A stretch of 56,026 bases of DNA from Nostocales cyanobacterium Centralia_MAG_434 (GTDB lineage: Bacteria > Cyanobacteriota > Cyanobacteriia > Cyanobacteriales > Nostocaceae): the NCBI GenBank assembly GCA_021324415.1, contig JAJPJF010000348.1:1-56026 (forward strand). The letters are read 5' to 3'. The notes beneath the pieces are model-generated. The model was not told where the DNA came from. It was given only the letters and a program-made list of their open reading frames with translations, and did not search any database. Made by a program: the position numbers and the translations under genes. Within the stretch, counting starts at the first letter, position 1; the number at the start of each line of letters is the position of its first letter. Of the stretch, positions 43,424 to 53,108 are shown one piece after another.

Positions 43424-44230
43424 ATGAACTTTAAATTTAAATGGCTTCAGGCAATACTGATGAGCCTGATATGTTTGCTACTGATTCTTGGCTGTAATAA
43501 TGAGCATAAGAGTGTTCACTCGACCTCAAATTTAGGCAGTCAATTTCTCACAGTAGCAACAGACCCTACTTTTATCCCCTTTGAAATCCAAGCATATAAA
43601 GGTAACTTAGAAGGCTTTGATATTGACTTGATGAATGCGATCACTTCTGCTATTGGCTTTAAAGTTCAGTTTGAAAGCCTTCCCTTCGATGGCATGATTG
43701 CTAGTTTACAGGCGAAGAAAGTTGATGCTGCTATTAGTGGGATCACAATTACTCCTGAACGTCTTAAAACGATTTCTTTTTCACGCCCTTACCTAAAAGC
43801 TGGATTAGCAATCACTGTTAGAGAAGAGACTCAAGACATTAAAGATATCAAAAGTCTCAAAGGTAAAAAAATTGCTGTTCAAATTGGTACAACTGGGGCA
43901 GACTTTGCAAAAACCATTCCAAACGCCAAAATTAGCACATTCAATTCTGGGCCAGAGTTTTTTCAAGACCTACTCAATGGCAATGTTGATGCTGTCATTA
44001 GTGATGCTTTTGCAACTTTGTATGCAATAAAAATTGGCACCCTGAAAGGACTAAAAGTAGTTGGTAATCTACTGACAGAAGAATATTATGGAATCGCAGT
44101 ACCCAAAGACTCCCCTCAATTAAGTGCTATTAATAAGGGTATAGCTGACCTATTAAGTAGTGGCATTTATCAAAAAATCTACAAAAAATGGTTTGGCAGC
44201 ACGCCTCCTCAATTACCAGAAAGTCTGTAA
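43424..44230 (+). CDS. Amino-acid-type ABC substrate-binding lipoprotein
   Basis: A 268-residue periplasmic binding protein, family 3 (GlnH-like). The lipobox LLILGCNN follows the hydrophobic signal. GFDIDLMNAITSAIGFKVQF, DGMIASLQAKKVDAAISGIT and GKKIAVQIGTTGADFAKTIP are family hallmarks around the ligand cleft. I start at the ATG at 43424 because it gives the lipoprotein signal; the open frame extends 24 codons upstream. No permease or ATPase gene is adjacent, so it may serve a transporter encoded elsewhere. Confidence 0.88.
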   Translation: MNFKFKWLQAILMSLICLLLILGCNNEHKSVHSTSNLGSQFLTVATDPTFIPFEIQAYKGNLEGFDIDLMNAITSAIGFKVQFESLPFDGMIASLQAKKVDAAISGITITPERLKTISFSRPYLKAGLAITVREETQDIKDIKSLKGKKIAVQIGTTGADFAKTIPNAKISTFNSGPEFFQDLLNGNVDAVISDAFATLYAIKIGTLKGLKVVGNLLTEEYYGIAVPKDSPQLSAINKGIADLLSSGIYQKIYKKWFGSTPPQLPESL

Positions 44231-44248
44231 AAATAACCCGGTTAGTTT

Positions 44249-44653
44249 TTAGAAGTGACTCACTTGTACATTAAATTTTCCAATAGTTTCAGAATCTAGA
44301 GGGGGGGTCTTGGAACTTTCCAGAGGATCAATTTTTTGGGGTGTCTCATCCTGATTTTCCTGAAAAAATTGCTTAAGGCTTGCAGAAGGATCTTTGAAAA
44401 AATCTATCGGATTAATAGATTTAGATGATTCACTATGTACTGGTTGAATTGAATTAGTAATTTGTTTTAGTCTATCGTTTTGTTCAATGGTATTTCCTAC
44501 TTCGCTATGAATTGTGACTGGTTGAGTCATTAGTGCAGCAGCTTGGTTAGAAGTAACTTTATTATGAGAAACATCGATTATCTGGGCATGTGCAGCAGGT
44601 GTCACTGCGATCGCGCTTAAGGCAATAATAAACAATCGATTTAAGTATTTCAT
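44249..44653 (-). CDS. Small secreted hypothetical protein
   Basis: A 134-residue protein with a clear signal peptide (LFIIALSAIAVTPAAHAQ, cleavage after AHA). The mature chain is polar, with DFFKDPSASLKQFFQENQ and Pro/Ser-rich ends. No domain is recognised. It would act in the periplasm or lumen. Confidence 0.6.
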   Translation of the reverse strand: MKYLNRLFIIALSAIAVTPAAHAQIIDVSHNKVTSNQAAALMTQPVTIHSEVGNTIEQNDRLKQITNSIQPVHSESSKSINPIDFFKDPSASLKQFFQENQDETPQKIDPLESSKTPPLDSETIGKFNVQVSHF

Positions 44654-44928
44654 AGATAAAATTTTTCTAGAAATATTGTTTTGTAATAACTTGATTTTAT
44701 TTTAGTGATTCACCTACATAATTTTAATCTTTTCCTACAACTTATGACATCACTCTTTAGGCAAGTCAAAGCAGTTTGAAAAATGATTGCTAAAAACATA
44801 GGTTGGGGAAGGATAGTCCTGTAACTCCCCAGCCTACGCAACAAAGTAGCACTAAAGGTGTTCATTGTGTTTGCTCCACAATTGTTTTACACTAGTGCGT
44901 CTCTACAGATGTGTCAAAGACTTAGCAT

Positions 44929-45690
44929 TTAAGCCTGAATTCCTGCTAGAGAAGAAGTGGGAAGAAATGTTGCCAAATACTTTTCAACTCCTTTGGGGTC
45001 TTGTAACAGTTGTGCAGATACTTCAGTGGCTTGCTGACCTGGATAAACATCTTCAACTTCATCAATAACAGCTTGCAATGCTACTTGAGCAACGACACTA
45101 GGAGCAACCTTTGGATCAGGCCAATCTTTTGCCAAATCTGTGTCAACGGTTCCTGGCATAACTGCAACAACCAGGGTTTTCTGAGATGCAAGTTCAGCGC
45201 GGACACCATGAGTCATTGATAAAGCCGCGGCTTTAGAAACACTGTAGGAACCGCTGAACGGTAAATGAACTCGTGCTAGAAGAGATAGCACGTTGACAAT
45301 TGTTCCACCTCCATTTTTCTTAAGCACTGGTGCAAAAGCACGACACATAGATAACATGCCAAAATAATTCACCTCGAGTTCCGCCCTAGCACTGTCGAGA
45401 TTGGGAGCGGAAATCACGCCCTGGTTAAGTGATATCCCTGCATTATTAATTAATAATGTGACATCTTGGCAATGAGCTGCAGCATCATTAACAGATTTTG
45501 TATCTGTTACATCAAGCTGGATAGGTACGATTCGATTCTGATCAAGAGCAACAAGATTAGCAACCTTTTCAGGGGTACGAGCACAGACATAAATCCGGGC
45601 AGCTCCTAAATTTCTCAACTCCTCAACAAATTGTTTGCCAATGCCTCCGTTTGCACCTGTCACTAGTGCCACTGAATCTTTGACTTGCAT
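44929..45690 (-). CDS. SDR-family oxidoreductase
   Basis: A 253-residue classical short-chain dehydrogenase. Cofactor motif TGANGGIG near residue 12, NNAGISLNQG near 85, catalytic Ser in IVNVLSLLARV and Tyr-x-x-x-Lys in SYSVSKAAALS. The ATG at 45690 is preceded by AAGGAG. The longer frame to 45717 lacks support. The substrate is not evident. Confidence 0.86.
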   Translation of the reverse strand: MQVKDSVALVTGANGGIGKQFVEELRNLGAARIYVCARTPEKVANLVALDQNRIVPIQLDVTDTKSVNDAAAHCQDVTLLINNAGISLNQGVISAPNLDSARAELEVNYFGMLSMCRAFAPVLKKNGGGTIVNVLSLLARVHLPFSGSYSVSKAAALSMTHGVRAELASQKTLVVAVMPGTVDTDLAKDWPDPKVAPSVVAQVALQAVIDEVEDVYPGQQATEVSAQLLQDPKGVEKYLATFLPTSSLAGIQA

Positions 45691-45913
45691 TCTTCTTACT
45701 CCTTTTTCACACAACAATCAGCATTTTTATGCTTCTTTTAGGATCTTAGGTGAGGGTTCCAAATTAGCCAACCTAGAAATTTGACTAGGGAAATGGCACA
45801 AAAGAAAAGCCCCAAGTATCTCTCATAAGACTTTACAAAACTTAAAATACTTGTTACATTGCTTTATATATAAATCTTGTCCAAAGCAATCGCTATGAAA
45901 GCACGAAGATGAT

Positions 45914-46393
45914 ATGAATGCTGACACACTTCTTTCGCGTTATGCTGCTGGAGAAAGGAATTTTTATGGAGTCAACCTTCAGGGAGCGAACCTGAGTGAG
46001 GCTGACTTACGTGAGGCTATCTTCCTGAAAGCCGACCTGAGTGGAGCTAACTTAACTAGGGCCAACCTGCGAGGAGCAAAGCTGAGTGAAGCAAATCTCA
46101 CGGGTGCAACTCTTTGGAGAGCCGATCTTGCCCAAGCTTGCCTACATAAAGCAATTCTAGATAGAGCAATTTTAATCAGAGCTAACCTGAGTGCAGCCAA
46201 CCTCAGCGCAACACGTTTAGTAAGAGCAGATTTGAGGTTAGCTAACCTGCTTGGGGCAAAACTGGCTGAGGCTGACCTGACTGCAACAGATCTACGTTAC
46301 GCAGATATAGAATCAGCCGATTTGACTGGGGTAGATTTAAGTCAAACTTGCCTGATTGGGTCTGCTCACTTTGAAGACCACATGGTCAGTTAG
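45914..46393 (+). CDS. Pentapeptide-repeat protein
   Basis: A 159-residue protein made almost entirely of A(D/N)Lxx repeats (LQGANLSEADLREAIFLKAD and onward to about residue 145), which fold into a right-handed quadrilateral beta-helix. There is no signal or membrane segment. Such proteins are abundant in cyanobacteria. Some mimic DNA, but the role here is unknown. Confidence 0.9.
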   Translation: MNADTLLSRYAAGERNFYGVNLQGANLSEADLREAIFLKADLSGANLTRANLRGAKLSEANLTGATLWRADLAQACLHKAILDRAILIRANLSAANLSATRLVRADLRLANLLGAKLAEADLTATDLRYADIESADLTGVDLSQTCLIGSAHFEDHMVS

Positions 46394-46434
46394 TTACGCC
46401 CATTGATGACCACTGCAGAACCAACTAGACTCCA

Positions 46435-47598
46435 TTACCGTAGTACTGCTGTTGTCAATGGTGTTACAGGTTCTATAGCAGGTGTACGGTTCTGTAAAAC
46501 TGACAATTTCATTGTGGGTAAATGAGGCAGAACATGCCTGCCAAACTGTTCACACTCTTCAATGAGAGGATAACCCGACAAGATAAATGCCCGAATGCCC
46601 ATATCCATATAACGATTCATCTTTACAAGAATTTGCTCTGGTGTACCGACTAATGCAGCCCCACAGCCTGATCTAGCACGACCAATACCACCCCACAAAA
46701 ACAGCTCTAGGTAATCATCAGTCGATTTGGCACGGAACTCATCCTGTCGCAAGACACCCAGCGATTTGTGATCTTGTGTGCGATCTTTTAAATTAAAACG
46801 TTCTGGATCAAATTTTGACATAATTGTTTTTGCATAGGCGCGAGCCTCCTCCTCGGTTGAGCGCACAATCACATGAATACGTAAGCCAAAGTCAATAAGG
46901 CGACCATACTTGGCTGCCCGAGAGCTCATGTCCTGCATGGTTGAGTAAATGCTTTCTTCCGGTTCAGGCCACATCAAGAACACATCACAATATTTGGCGC
47001 ACACTTCTTTAGAACCCTCTGAAATGCCGCCAAAATACAGCAACGGTCCACCATTCTGTTGATAAGGCTTCACGGGATCAGTGGTGTTCAGTTTTACCTG
47101 ATAGATTTCACCCTCAAAATCAATACTTTCTTCTGTCCAGGCTTGTTTGAGAATCTCAATTGTTTCGGCGCATCGTTTGTAACGCATCTCGGAACTTTCT
47201 TTCAAACCTGGTAGATCAGAATTAATGATGTTAATAGTCAGTCTGCCTTTGAGAATATGGTCGAGTGTAGTGATATGACGCGCCAACATTGTCGGGAAGA
47301 TTTCGCCTGTACGTATAGCTGTCAGCATATTGATGGTTGAGGTTTGTGGTCCCATAACTCCAGCAAATGGAATCACTTCCTGTCCAACAAGGTATGAGGT
47401 TGGTAGTAGTATATTGCCAAAACCCATTTGCTCAGCAGTCAGCATGATGTTGCGGCAGTGATTGTAGTTACTGCGACGTTCATTGTCCAATACACCTAGG
47501 TACTGTGTATCGCCTCCACAAAGGTCGTTAAACCAGGCAACTTCAGCTAAGCGTTTTTGTGTTCGTATGGCAACAGGTTTTATTGGTTCGGTAAGCAT
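46435..47598 (-). CDS. LLM-class flavin-dependent monooxygenase (SsuD-like)
   Basis: A 387-residue bacterial-luciferase-type flavin oxidoreductase resembling alkanesulfonate monooxygenase. TAIRTGEIFPTMLARHITTL, LTINIINSDLPGLKESSEMR and QNGGPLLYFGGISEGSKEVC are family segments. RARSGCGAALVGTPEQILVK near the C-terminus matches SsuD. It uses reduced FMN and oxygen to split a sulfonate or related compound. No ssuE-type reductase or transporter gene is adjacent. Confidence 0.88.
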   Translation of the reverse strand: MLTEPIKPVAIRTQKRLAEVAWFNDLCGGDTQYLGVLDNERRSNYNHCRNIMLTAEQMGFGNILLPTSYLVGQEVIPFAGVMGPQTSTINMLTAIRTGEIFPTMLARHITTLDHILKGRLTINIINSDLPGLKESSEMRYKRCAETIEILKQAWTEESIDFEGEIYQVKLNTTDPVKPYQQNGGPLLYFGGISEGSKEVCAKYCDVFLMWPEPEESIYSTMQDMSSRAAKYGRLIDFGLRIHVIVRSTEEEARAYAKTIMSKFDPERFNLKDRTQDHKSLGVLRQDEFRAKSTDDYLELFLWGGIGRARSGCGAALVGTPEQILVKMNRYMDMGIRAFILSGYPLIEECEQFGRHVLPHLPTMKLSVLQNRTPAIEPVTPLTTAVLR

Positions 47599-47740
47599 TA
47601 CTTAGTGATTGTGACAAGCTTAATTGATCTATTTTTTGGTCGGACTTGGTATAAGTTGATGGTAGGCTATTTGAGTTTGTTTGCTTTTGATTCTTAATAG
47701 TAAACCGTTGACATCTCCCCCGGCTAAAGCACGAGGGATT

Positions 47741-48283
47741 CTAAATCGTTGTTCGCACGAGGCAAAAAGCCACACTGCGCAACGCTGATTTACGATATGA
47801 TTTGCTTAATCGCGTTAAATCGTATCGTTGTGGGAGTGTCAAGCTCCCGCTACCCACCTTGGCTAGGTTTAACCCTAACTGTGTGGCTACTTTAGCGAGT
47901 ATATTCGCCGCGCCATTGCAATCGGCATTAATCAAAAACCCTTTGGCACTCTTGTACAATCCCCGCATCACTCGTTGACCTGACGCTTTCCACCCTACGG
48001 GTTTCTCACCGTGTTGAGGCAAACTATCGCCGTCTAAAAATGATGCCTTGGAAGTATATGCTTCCTCTGTGATTGTCAAAACTATCCCGTATTCTGGACA
48101 CAATTGCTTTAATCGTTCAATTAACCGTCCTGTAGGGATTGGCATGAAGTTTTGATTATTGCGCTTGCTCATTTGGGAGCCGTTCTTTTGCCCCTCGTTC
48201 CACCCTATGATCAAATTACCAACACGGTCGGCAAGACAACGATTGATAATGAATCGCGCTGCTTTATTGATGGCATCCCGCAT
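47741..48283 (-). pseudogene. tnpB: TnpB remnant (C-terminal about 180 residues)
   Basis: Matches the C-terminal half of IS605-type TnpB RNA-guided nuclease: MRDAINKAARFIINRCL, FMPIPTGRLIERLKQLC, the RuvC Glu in ITEEAYTSKAS and the last RuvC Asp in LINADCNGAANI. The N-terminal half, with the first RuvC Asp, is gone. A stop codon lies four codons before the first Met. It cannot cut DNA as it stands, but its 3' flank may still encode a guide RNA. Confidence 0.82.
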
Positions 48284-48300
48284 TTGTTTCCTCTATTAAC

Positions 48301-48648
48301 TATCACTTTGTTTTTGTTCCTAAACGCAGAAAACCTGTATTGCTCAATGGAGTAGCCAAGCGTCTACAAGAAATTATATTTGAACTAGCGCAAGAGCATA
48401 ATTGGCGATTAATTGCGCTAGAAATTCAACCAGATCATGTACACTTATTTATCAATACTCCCACCACTGAATCTCCCTCACAAATCGCTATGTGGATAAA
48501 AGGGAGAGCATCTCATCACTTGAGAAAAGAGTTTCCCGAGTTAACTAAACTTCCTGCACTCTGGACTCCTACCTACTTTGTCGCTTCTACTGGTCAAGTT
48601 AGCACTGAATTTGTTAAAAAGTACATCGAGAATCAACGCGGAAAGTAG
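48301..48648 (+). pseudogene. tnpA: TnpA (Y1 transposase, IS200-type) remnant
   Basis: From 48301 the frame gives YHFVFVPKRRKPVLLNGVAK, the usual TnpA N-terminal region, then HVHLFI (HUH motif) and ending with FVKKYIENQRGK, where the Tyr would be catalytic. The first 15 or so residues are missing and no good start codon is left (TTG at 48340 only). Confidence 0.8.
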
Positions 48649-48649
48649 G

Positions 48650-48675
48650 ACACAACAAGCTAAAACTTGTTGTGT
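48650..48675. terminator. Hairpin after tnpA remnant
   Basis: ACACAACAAG and CTTGTTGTGT pair perfectly around CTAAAA, two bases after the stop. It may be a terminator or part of the element's end structure. Confidence 0.65.
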
Positions 48676-48741
48676 CGGGTTTCATCCCCTTGCTAAAGCG
48701 CAGGGGTTCTCACCCTCCCATATTGTTTTGATAGCTACAAG

Positions 48742-49572
48742 ATGAAAGAGATAACGCGTCGTAATTTTATCGCAACTGCTGCCCTGACAACGGGTTTTGC
48801 GATCGCTGTACAACCCATTGCTGCTAGTGTGCTCACCACTGATGCTAAAGGGTTAGTCGCTGGTGCGGTGAAAATTCCCGTCAAAGATGGTGAAATTCCT
48901 GCTTACAGAGCAATGCCTGCAACAGAGGGAACATTTCCCCTCGTCCTTGTCATTCATGAAATTTTCGGTGTCCATGAACATATTCAAGATATTTGTCGTC
49001 GCTTTGCCAAGTTGGGCTATGTGGCGATCGCACCCGACTTGTTCGTGCGTCAAGGCAATGTCTCGAAATTAAGCAGTATTGCAGAAATTCGTCCAGTAGT
49101 AGACAAAGTTCCAGATGCTCAAGTCATATCAGATCTGGACGCGACACTAGACTGGGCTATCAAGTCAGCTAAAGCTAATACCAATCAATTGGGGGTGACG
49201 GGTTTCTGCTGGGGCGGTCGCATGACTTGGGTATATGCAGCACACAATCCCCGTCTCAAGGCTGGTGTGGCATGGTATGGACCACTAGCAGGCAATACTA
49301 CCGAACTGAAGCCCACATATCCCATAGATATTGCCTCTACGCTGAAAGTCCCTATTCTTGGGCTTTATGGTGGTAAAGATACGGGCATTACCCTCGATAC
49401 AGTTCAACAGATGCGCGATCGCCTTAAGTCAAGCAGCAGCCAATCCCAAATCATTGTCTACCCCAATGCACCCCACGCCTTTTTCGCTGATTATCGTCCC
49501 TCTTACCGTGAGACAGAAGCAAAAGATGGCTGGAAACGTCTCCAAACATGGTTTAAACAGCATGGGGTTTGA
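48742..49572 (+). CDS. Dienelactone-hydrolase family protein with Tat signal
   Basis: A 276-residue alpha/beta hydrolase. The N-terminus [20 protein letters not shown] has the twin-arginine motif, so export folded is expected. The nucleophile is Cys in [11 protein letters not shown] (about 153), as in dienelactone hydrolases, followed by Asp in GGKDTGIT and His in [29 protein letters not shown] holds the conserved Glu. The natural substrate is unknown. Confidence 0.88.
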   Translation: MKEITRRNFIATAALTTGFAIAVQPIAASVLTTDAKGLVAGAVKIPVKDGEIPAYRAMPATEGTFPLVLVIHEIFGVHEHIQDICRRFAKLGYVAIAPDLFVRQGNVSKLSSIAEIRPVVDKVPDAQVISDLDATLDWAIKSAKANTNQLGVTGFCWGGRMTWVYAAHNPRLKAGVAWYGPLAGNTTELKPTYPIDIASTLKVPILGLYGGKDTGITLDTVQQMRDRLKSSSSQSQIIVYPNAPHAFFADYRPSYRETEAKDGWKRLQTWFKQHGV

Positions 49573-49584
49573 CAGTCAACACTT

Positions 49585-49636
49585 ATCAGTAAACAGTTAT
49601 CAGTTAGATAATGGTAACTGATAACTGTTCACTGAT
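49585..49636. repeat. Long hairpin upstream of hisC
   Basis: Arms of 21 bases (ATCAGTAAACAGTTATCAGTT and its complement) pair with one mismatch around a 10-base loop. It fills the gap between the hydrolase and hisC and may terminate the hydrolase transcript. Confidence 0.75.
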
Positions 49637-49643
49637 TTAAGAA

Positions 49644-50714
49644 ATGACCGACTACTTCCGCCCTAATATCGAGTTAATGGCTGGCTATGTCCCTGGTGAG
49701 CAGCCTAAACGCGATATGCCCATCATTAAACTCAACAGCAACGAAAATCCATATCCTCCCTCTCCTACAGTGATGGAAGTGTTACGGAATTTTGATAGGG
49801 AGTGGTTGCGACGTTATCCTAATCCCTATGCAGAGGAGTTTCGCCAAGCAATCAGTCATGTTTTGGGAGTTTCCAGTGATTGGGTTATTGTAGGGAATGG
49901 TAGTGATGAAATATTGAACATAGTCCTTCGCGCCTCTGTAGAACCTGGGAGGAGAGTTGTCTATCCTGTACCAACCTATGTGCTCTATCGTACCTTAACA
50001 CAGATACAATCTGCGGAGATTCTTGAGACTCCCTACACTGAGGATTACAAATTACCATTGGAGGAGCTAATTGCTGCTCAGGGATGTGTGACATTCATTG
50101 CATCACCTAATAGCCCATCAGGACACGTAGTTTCAGCAGATGAATTACGGGAATTAGCAACTAAGTTATCTGGAATTTTAGTGATTGACGAAGCATATGT
50201 GGATTTTGCTGAAGAAAATGCATTGACACTAGTTTCAGATTTTGAAAATGTGATCGTCATTCGGACACTTTCTAAGGGATATTCCTTAGCAGGAGTGCGC
50301 CTGGGATTTGGAGTCGCAAATCCCAGGCTACTCAGTGGACTTTACAAGGTCAAAGATAGCTATAACATTGATGCGATCGCCTGTGCAGTTGGAACAGCTG
50401 CCATGAATGACCAGGATTATAAAAACACATGTGTGGCGAAGGTAAAAGCATCGCGAACAAAGCTAGCAAAAGACCTGAAACAATTAGGCTTCAAGGTTTG
50501 GGATTCTCAAACTAACTTCTTGCTGACAAAACCACCCAAAGCAAATGCAGAATATCTTTATCAAAAGCTAAAGGAACAAGGAATTCTTGTGCGCTACTTC
50601 AAACAACCAGAATTAGATGATAAATTACGCATCACTGTAGGTACTGATGAACAAAATCAAGTCCTAGTGAATGCTCTCGGTCAAGTCTTAAATTGCTCAT
50701 CCACGGGAACCTGA
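49644..50714 (+). CDS. hisC: Histidinol-phosphate aminotransferase
   Basis: A 356-residue fold-type I PLP enzyme that converts imidazole-acetol phosphate to histidinol phosphate in histidine synthesis. The N-terminus has KLNSNENPYPPSPTVMEVL. ASPNSPSGHV and VIDEAYVDFA bind the cofactor ring, and the PLP lysine is in RTLSKGYSLAGVRLGFGV. The C-terminal LRITVGTDEQNQ binds the phosphate. Other his genes are not adjacent, as usual in cyanobacteria. Confidence 0.92.
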   Translation: MTDYFRPNIELMAGYVPGEQPKRDMPIIKLNSNENPYPPSPTVMEVLRNFDREWLRRYPNPYAEEFRQAISHVLGVSSDWVIVGNGSDEILNIVLRASVEPGRRVVYPVPTYVLYRTLTQIQSAEILETPYTEDYKLPLEELIAAQGCVTFIASPNSPSGHVVSADELRELATKLSGILVIDEAYVDFAEENALTLVSDFENVIVIRTLSKGYSLAGVRLGFGVANPRLLSGLYKVKDSYNIDAIACAVGTAAMNDQDYKNTCVAKVKASRTKLAKDLKQLGFKVWDSQTNFLLTKPPKANAEYLYQKLKEQGILVRYFKQPELDDKLRITVGTDEQNQVLVNALGQVLNCSSTGT

Positions 50715-51073
50715 TAACCATTAGCAAGACGATTGGTCATATTCGCAGTTGCAGCGATCGCCATCATTTCACCGAACATAGCATCACTCATCCCCTTGGC
50801 ACGTGCAGCTGCCGTATGTGAGGCGATACAGTATTGGCAGCCATTTGTCACACTTACGGCAATATAAATTAATTCGCGCATGAGTGGGTCAATCTCACCA
50901 GGACTGATCATCACTTCTTTAACTGCTTGCCATGTTTGCTGCAGAGTAGGAGGATGGTTGGCTATAGCTTTCCAAAAGTTGTTGATATAGTCAGTTTTGC
51001 GCGTGGCACGGATGTCGTCATAGACTGCACGAACTTCGTCACTCGCTTCTTCATATTCGATTAACTTAGTCAT
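50681..51073 (-). CDS. Carboxymuconolactone-decarboxylase (AhpD-like) family protein
   Basis: A 130-residue helical protein. The redox motif NGCQYCIASHTAAARAKGMS (Cys-x-x-Cys-x-x-x-His) is the AhpD signature, suggesting peroxidase or thiol-redox activity. The ATG at 51073 (MTKLIEYEEASDEV) is chosen; the open frame extends upstream through poorly conserved residues. It overlaps the end of hisC on the opposite strand by 34 bases. Confidence 0.88.
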   Translation of the reverse strand: MTKLIEYEEASDEVRAVYDDIRATRKTDYINNFWKAIANHPPTLQQTWQAVKEVMISPGEIDPLMRELIYIAVSVTNGCQYCIASHTAAARAKGMSDAMFGEMMAIAATANMTNRLANGYQVPVDEQFKT

Positions 51074-51310
51074 TTTTTCTGTGTAGTAAAGACACACGCC
51101 ATTATAAAGATAGTAAATCCCAAATAGGCTATGACAGTTAGCCATTCTTGCCAATTGCTCGTAAACATAAAACCTGACATAAACATTTGAACAGTAGTAG
51201 ATAAGACAGAATCCCCACCTAGGGCTGTTAGACAGGGTGGGGGTGACAATCATGTATCCTACAAGAAGGTTAAGATTTATGCCAGATTTACAGTGATGAA
51301 AGTCTGGTTC

Positions 51311-52009
51311 CTAAGCAGCAACAGGCTCTTCGTAGGGAACAAACAATTTCTTCGCAGCCCCACAAATAGGACAATGCCAATCGTCAGGAATCTCCTCAAA
51401 TGGTGTTCCGGGAGCAATTCCTGAATCGGGGTCGCCTTCTACTGGGTCATAAATCATTGAGCACTGGCGGCAAATCCATTTCTGGGTTGTGGATTTGGGT
51501 GTGGGAGTACCTCCTTCAAGGACCTCGAGTGCTTCAGTATATCGAAGGGCATGATAATTTTCGATATGAGTCAATAATCCGAAGTTGTGGGCTGCTTTAC
51601 GGAAAATATTGGCGTGTTCGCGAGATTCTGCTTGTTGTGCTTCAAACTCAACTACAGCCTTGTTGTCTTGATCTGTACGTGCAGCATCTGCAAACTCCGG
51701 ATACATGGTTGTGTATTCATAAGTCTCTCCTTCAATTGCTAGCTGTAGACATGTTGCAGCGATCGCTTTCTTTTGCTCTTCTGTCAACGAAGTTGCATCA
51801 TCAAATACCAACTCTGGATGCATCAATCGGAAGTGGGCAAAAGCGTGCTCTGTTTCCTGATTTGCCGTTTCGTGAAACAGCTTGGACAACTCTTTCATCC
51901 CTAACTTACGAGTCACTTCTGCAAAAAACAGATACTTACGATTCGCCATTGATTCTCCGGCAAAAGCTTCCGCTAAATTCTTTGCAGTATTCGAATTTGA
52001 CAAATCCAT
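51311..52009 (-). CDS. Rubrerythrin
   Basis: A 232-residue peroxide-reducing diiron protein. The N-terminal ferritin-like domain carries Glu/His ligands in [30 protein letters not shown] and the later [16 protein letters not shown]-terminal rubredoxin domain follows, with two Cys-x-x-Cys knuckles in [18 protein letters not shown] and [10 protein letters not shown]. It reduces H2O2 with electrons passed through the rubredoxin site. A perfect palindrome lies about 130 bases upstream of its start. Confidence 0.93.
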   Translation of the reverse strand: MDLSNSNTAKNLAEAFAGESMANRKYLFFAEVTRKLGMKELSKLFHETANQETEHAFAHFRLMHPELVFDDATSLTEEQKKAIAATCLQLAIEGETYEYTTMYPEFADAARTDQDNKAVVEFEAQQAESREHANIFRKAAHNFGLLTHIENYHALRYTEALEVLEGGTPTPKSTTQKWICRQCSMIYDPVEGDPDSGIAPGTPFEEIPDDWHCPICGAAKKLFVPYEEPVAA

Positions 52010-52135
52010 TGCTTTTCCTCTCCATACATTTACGAACAGGCTATCGCTAATCTGATGCGCGTTTCAGTTGACTATTAACAGTCTGGTTGAAAAACGTGCA
52101 ATTTTTTAGTGACGACATCAGAACGATATCAATAT

Positions 52136-52164
52136 TAAAGCGTACTCATAATGAGTACGCTTTA
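52136..52164. promoter_or_regulatory. Perfect palindrome upstream of rubrerythrin
   Basis: TAAAGCGTACTCAT and ATGAGTACGCTTTA are fully complementary around a single A. It could be a terminator of pgeF, which ends 87 bases away on the same strand, or an operator for the rubrerythrin gene. A related ACGAGTATGAG follows at about 52176. Confidence 0.6.
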
Positions 52165-52250
52165 ATTATAAGCATAACGAGTATGAGTTAGCAAATATTT
52201 CCCATATTTTTCTTAACCCTGTTCTTCTAGCAGTCATTCACTGCTAACTG

Positions 52251-53045
52251 TTAACTGTTAACTGAAGAGACAATGCCTGACCATTGGACTTTTTTCTGTT
52301 TTTCCCGACGGTAAGAGAAGAAATGCTCTGTTGTTTGGTAAGTGCAATAAGGGGCGATCGCAATCTGTTCCGAACTAATACCTAACATCTCGAGTTGTAG
52401 GGCGTTAACACGTCGTACATCTAACCTTACTCGTCCGGGATGAGGATCTGTGAGTAAGGGGGAGTTTGGTAAATCATGTAATGCATTGACAATGGCTTTT
52501 TCATCATTATGTGCTAGGATGCTAGCCCCAACCTCTGCTGCTACCTGCTCTGAAACTTGGTAGACCTCACCTGTGATTGCTGGTCCCATAGCAATTCGTA
52601 AGTTTTCGAGTTTACTACCTTGTGCCTGCATTTTAGCGATCGCTTGCGGCACAATTTTCCTTGCAGTTCCGCGCCAACCAGCATGTACTGCTGCCACATG
52701 TCGAGTTTGCTCATCTGCTATAAGCACAGGAGTACAATCAGCTGCAGCAACCCAAACAGCTTGTAGAGGCTGCTCACTCACCAATCCATCACCTTCTGTA
52801 AGTTCCTCACCTTCAGGCAACAGATTGGCAATTTCTTTAGGGGTGAGAACAGTGTTGCCATGTACCTGTTTTAGGCGGTAAACTGAAGCTTCTGGATGCA
52901 ATACCTTTGTGAGTTCCAATGGCGTTCGAGGCCAAAACTGCTGGGTAAAAAAGCCATGAGTCCAAGGTTCCAGTAGGCTACAAGTAAGGTAAGGCAGTCC
53001 TTTCCAAGTGCGCCAGTGCCAAGTGTGCATCGTCAACCAAACCAC
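52251..53045 (-). CDS. pgeF: Peptidoglycan editing factor PgeF (laccase-domain)
   Basis: A 264-residue YfiH/PgeF-type protein. The active-site metal/thiol residues are in VAAADCTPVLIAD (Cys) and VAAVHAGWRGTARKIV (His, Arg). GPAITGEVYQVSEQVA has Ala where relatives often have Cys, and FFSYRREKQKK is the conserved end. In E. coli PgeF removes wrong amino acids from peptidoglycan precursors; purine nucleosidase activity is also reported for the family. An ATG five codons downstream is an alternative start. Confidence 0.9.
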   Translation of the reverse strand: MVWLTMHTWHWRTWKGLPYLTCSLLEPWTHGFFTQQFWPRTPLELTKVLHPEASVYRLKQVHGNTVLTPKEIANLLPEGEELTEGDGLVSEQPLQAVWVAAADCTPVLIADEQTRHVAAVHAGWRGTARKIVPQAIAKMQAQGSKLENLRIAMGPAITGEVYQVSEQVAAEVGASILAHNDEKAIVNALHDLPNSPLLTDPHPGRVRLDVRRVNALQLEMLGISSEQIAIAPYCTYQTTEHFFSYRREKQKKVQWSGIVSSVNS

Positions 53046-53108
53046 GAAACAACATAGAGAAGAGTCAATTCATCCTAACTTTAACAAGCTTTTTTCGGGT
53101 TAACTACT

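Larger units (their letters stand above)
47712..48716. mobile_element. IS200/IS605-type element with internal deletion
   Basis: Carries a 3' tnpB fragment (minus) and a 3' tnpA fragment (plus) joined head to head. Both end regions keep related hairpins, CCCCGGCTAAAGCACGAGGG near 47717 and CCCCTTGCTAAAGCGCAGGGG near 48686. An inner deletion removed both gene starts. It lies between the LLM and dienelactone hydrolase genes. Exact ends are uncertain. Confidence 0.75.
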
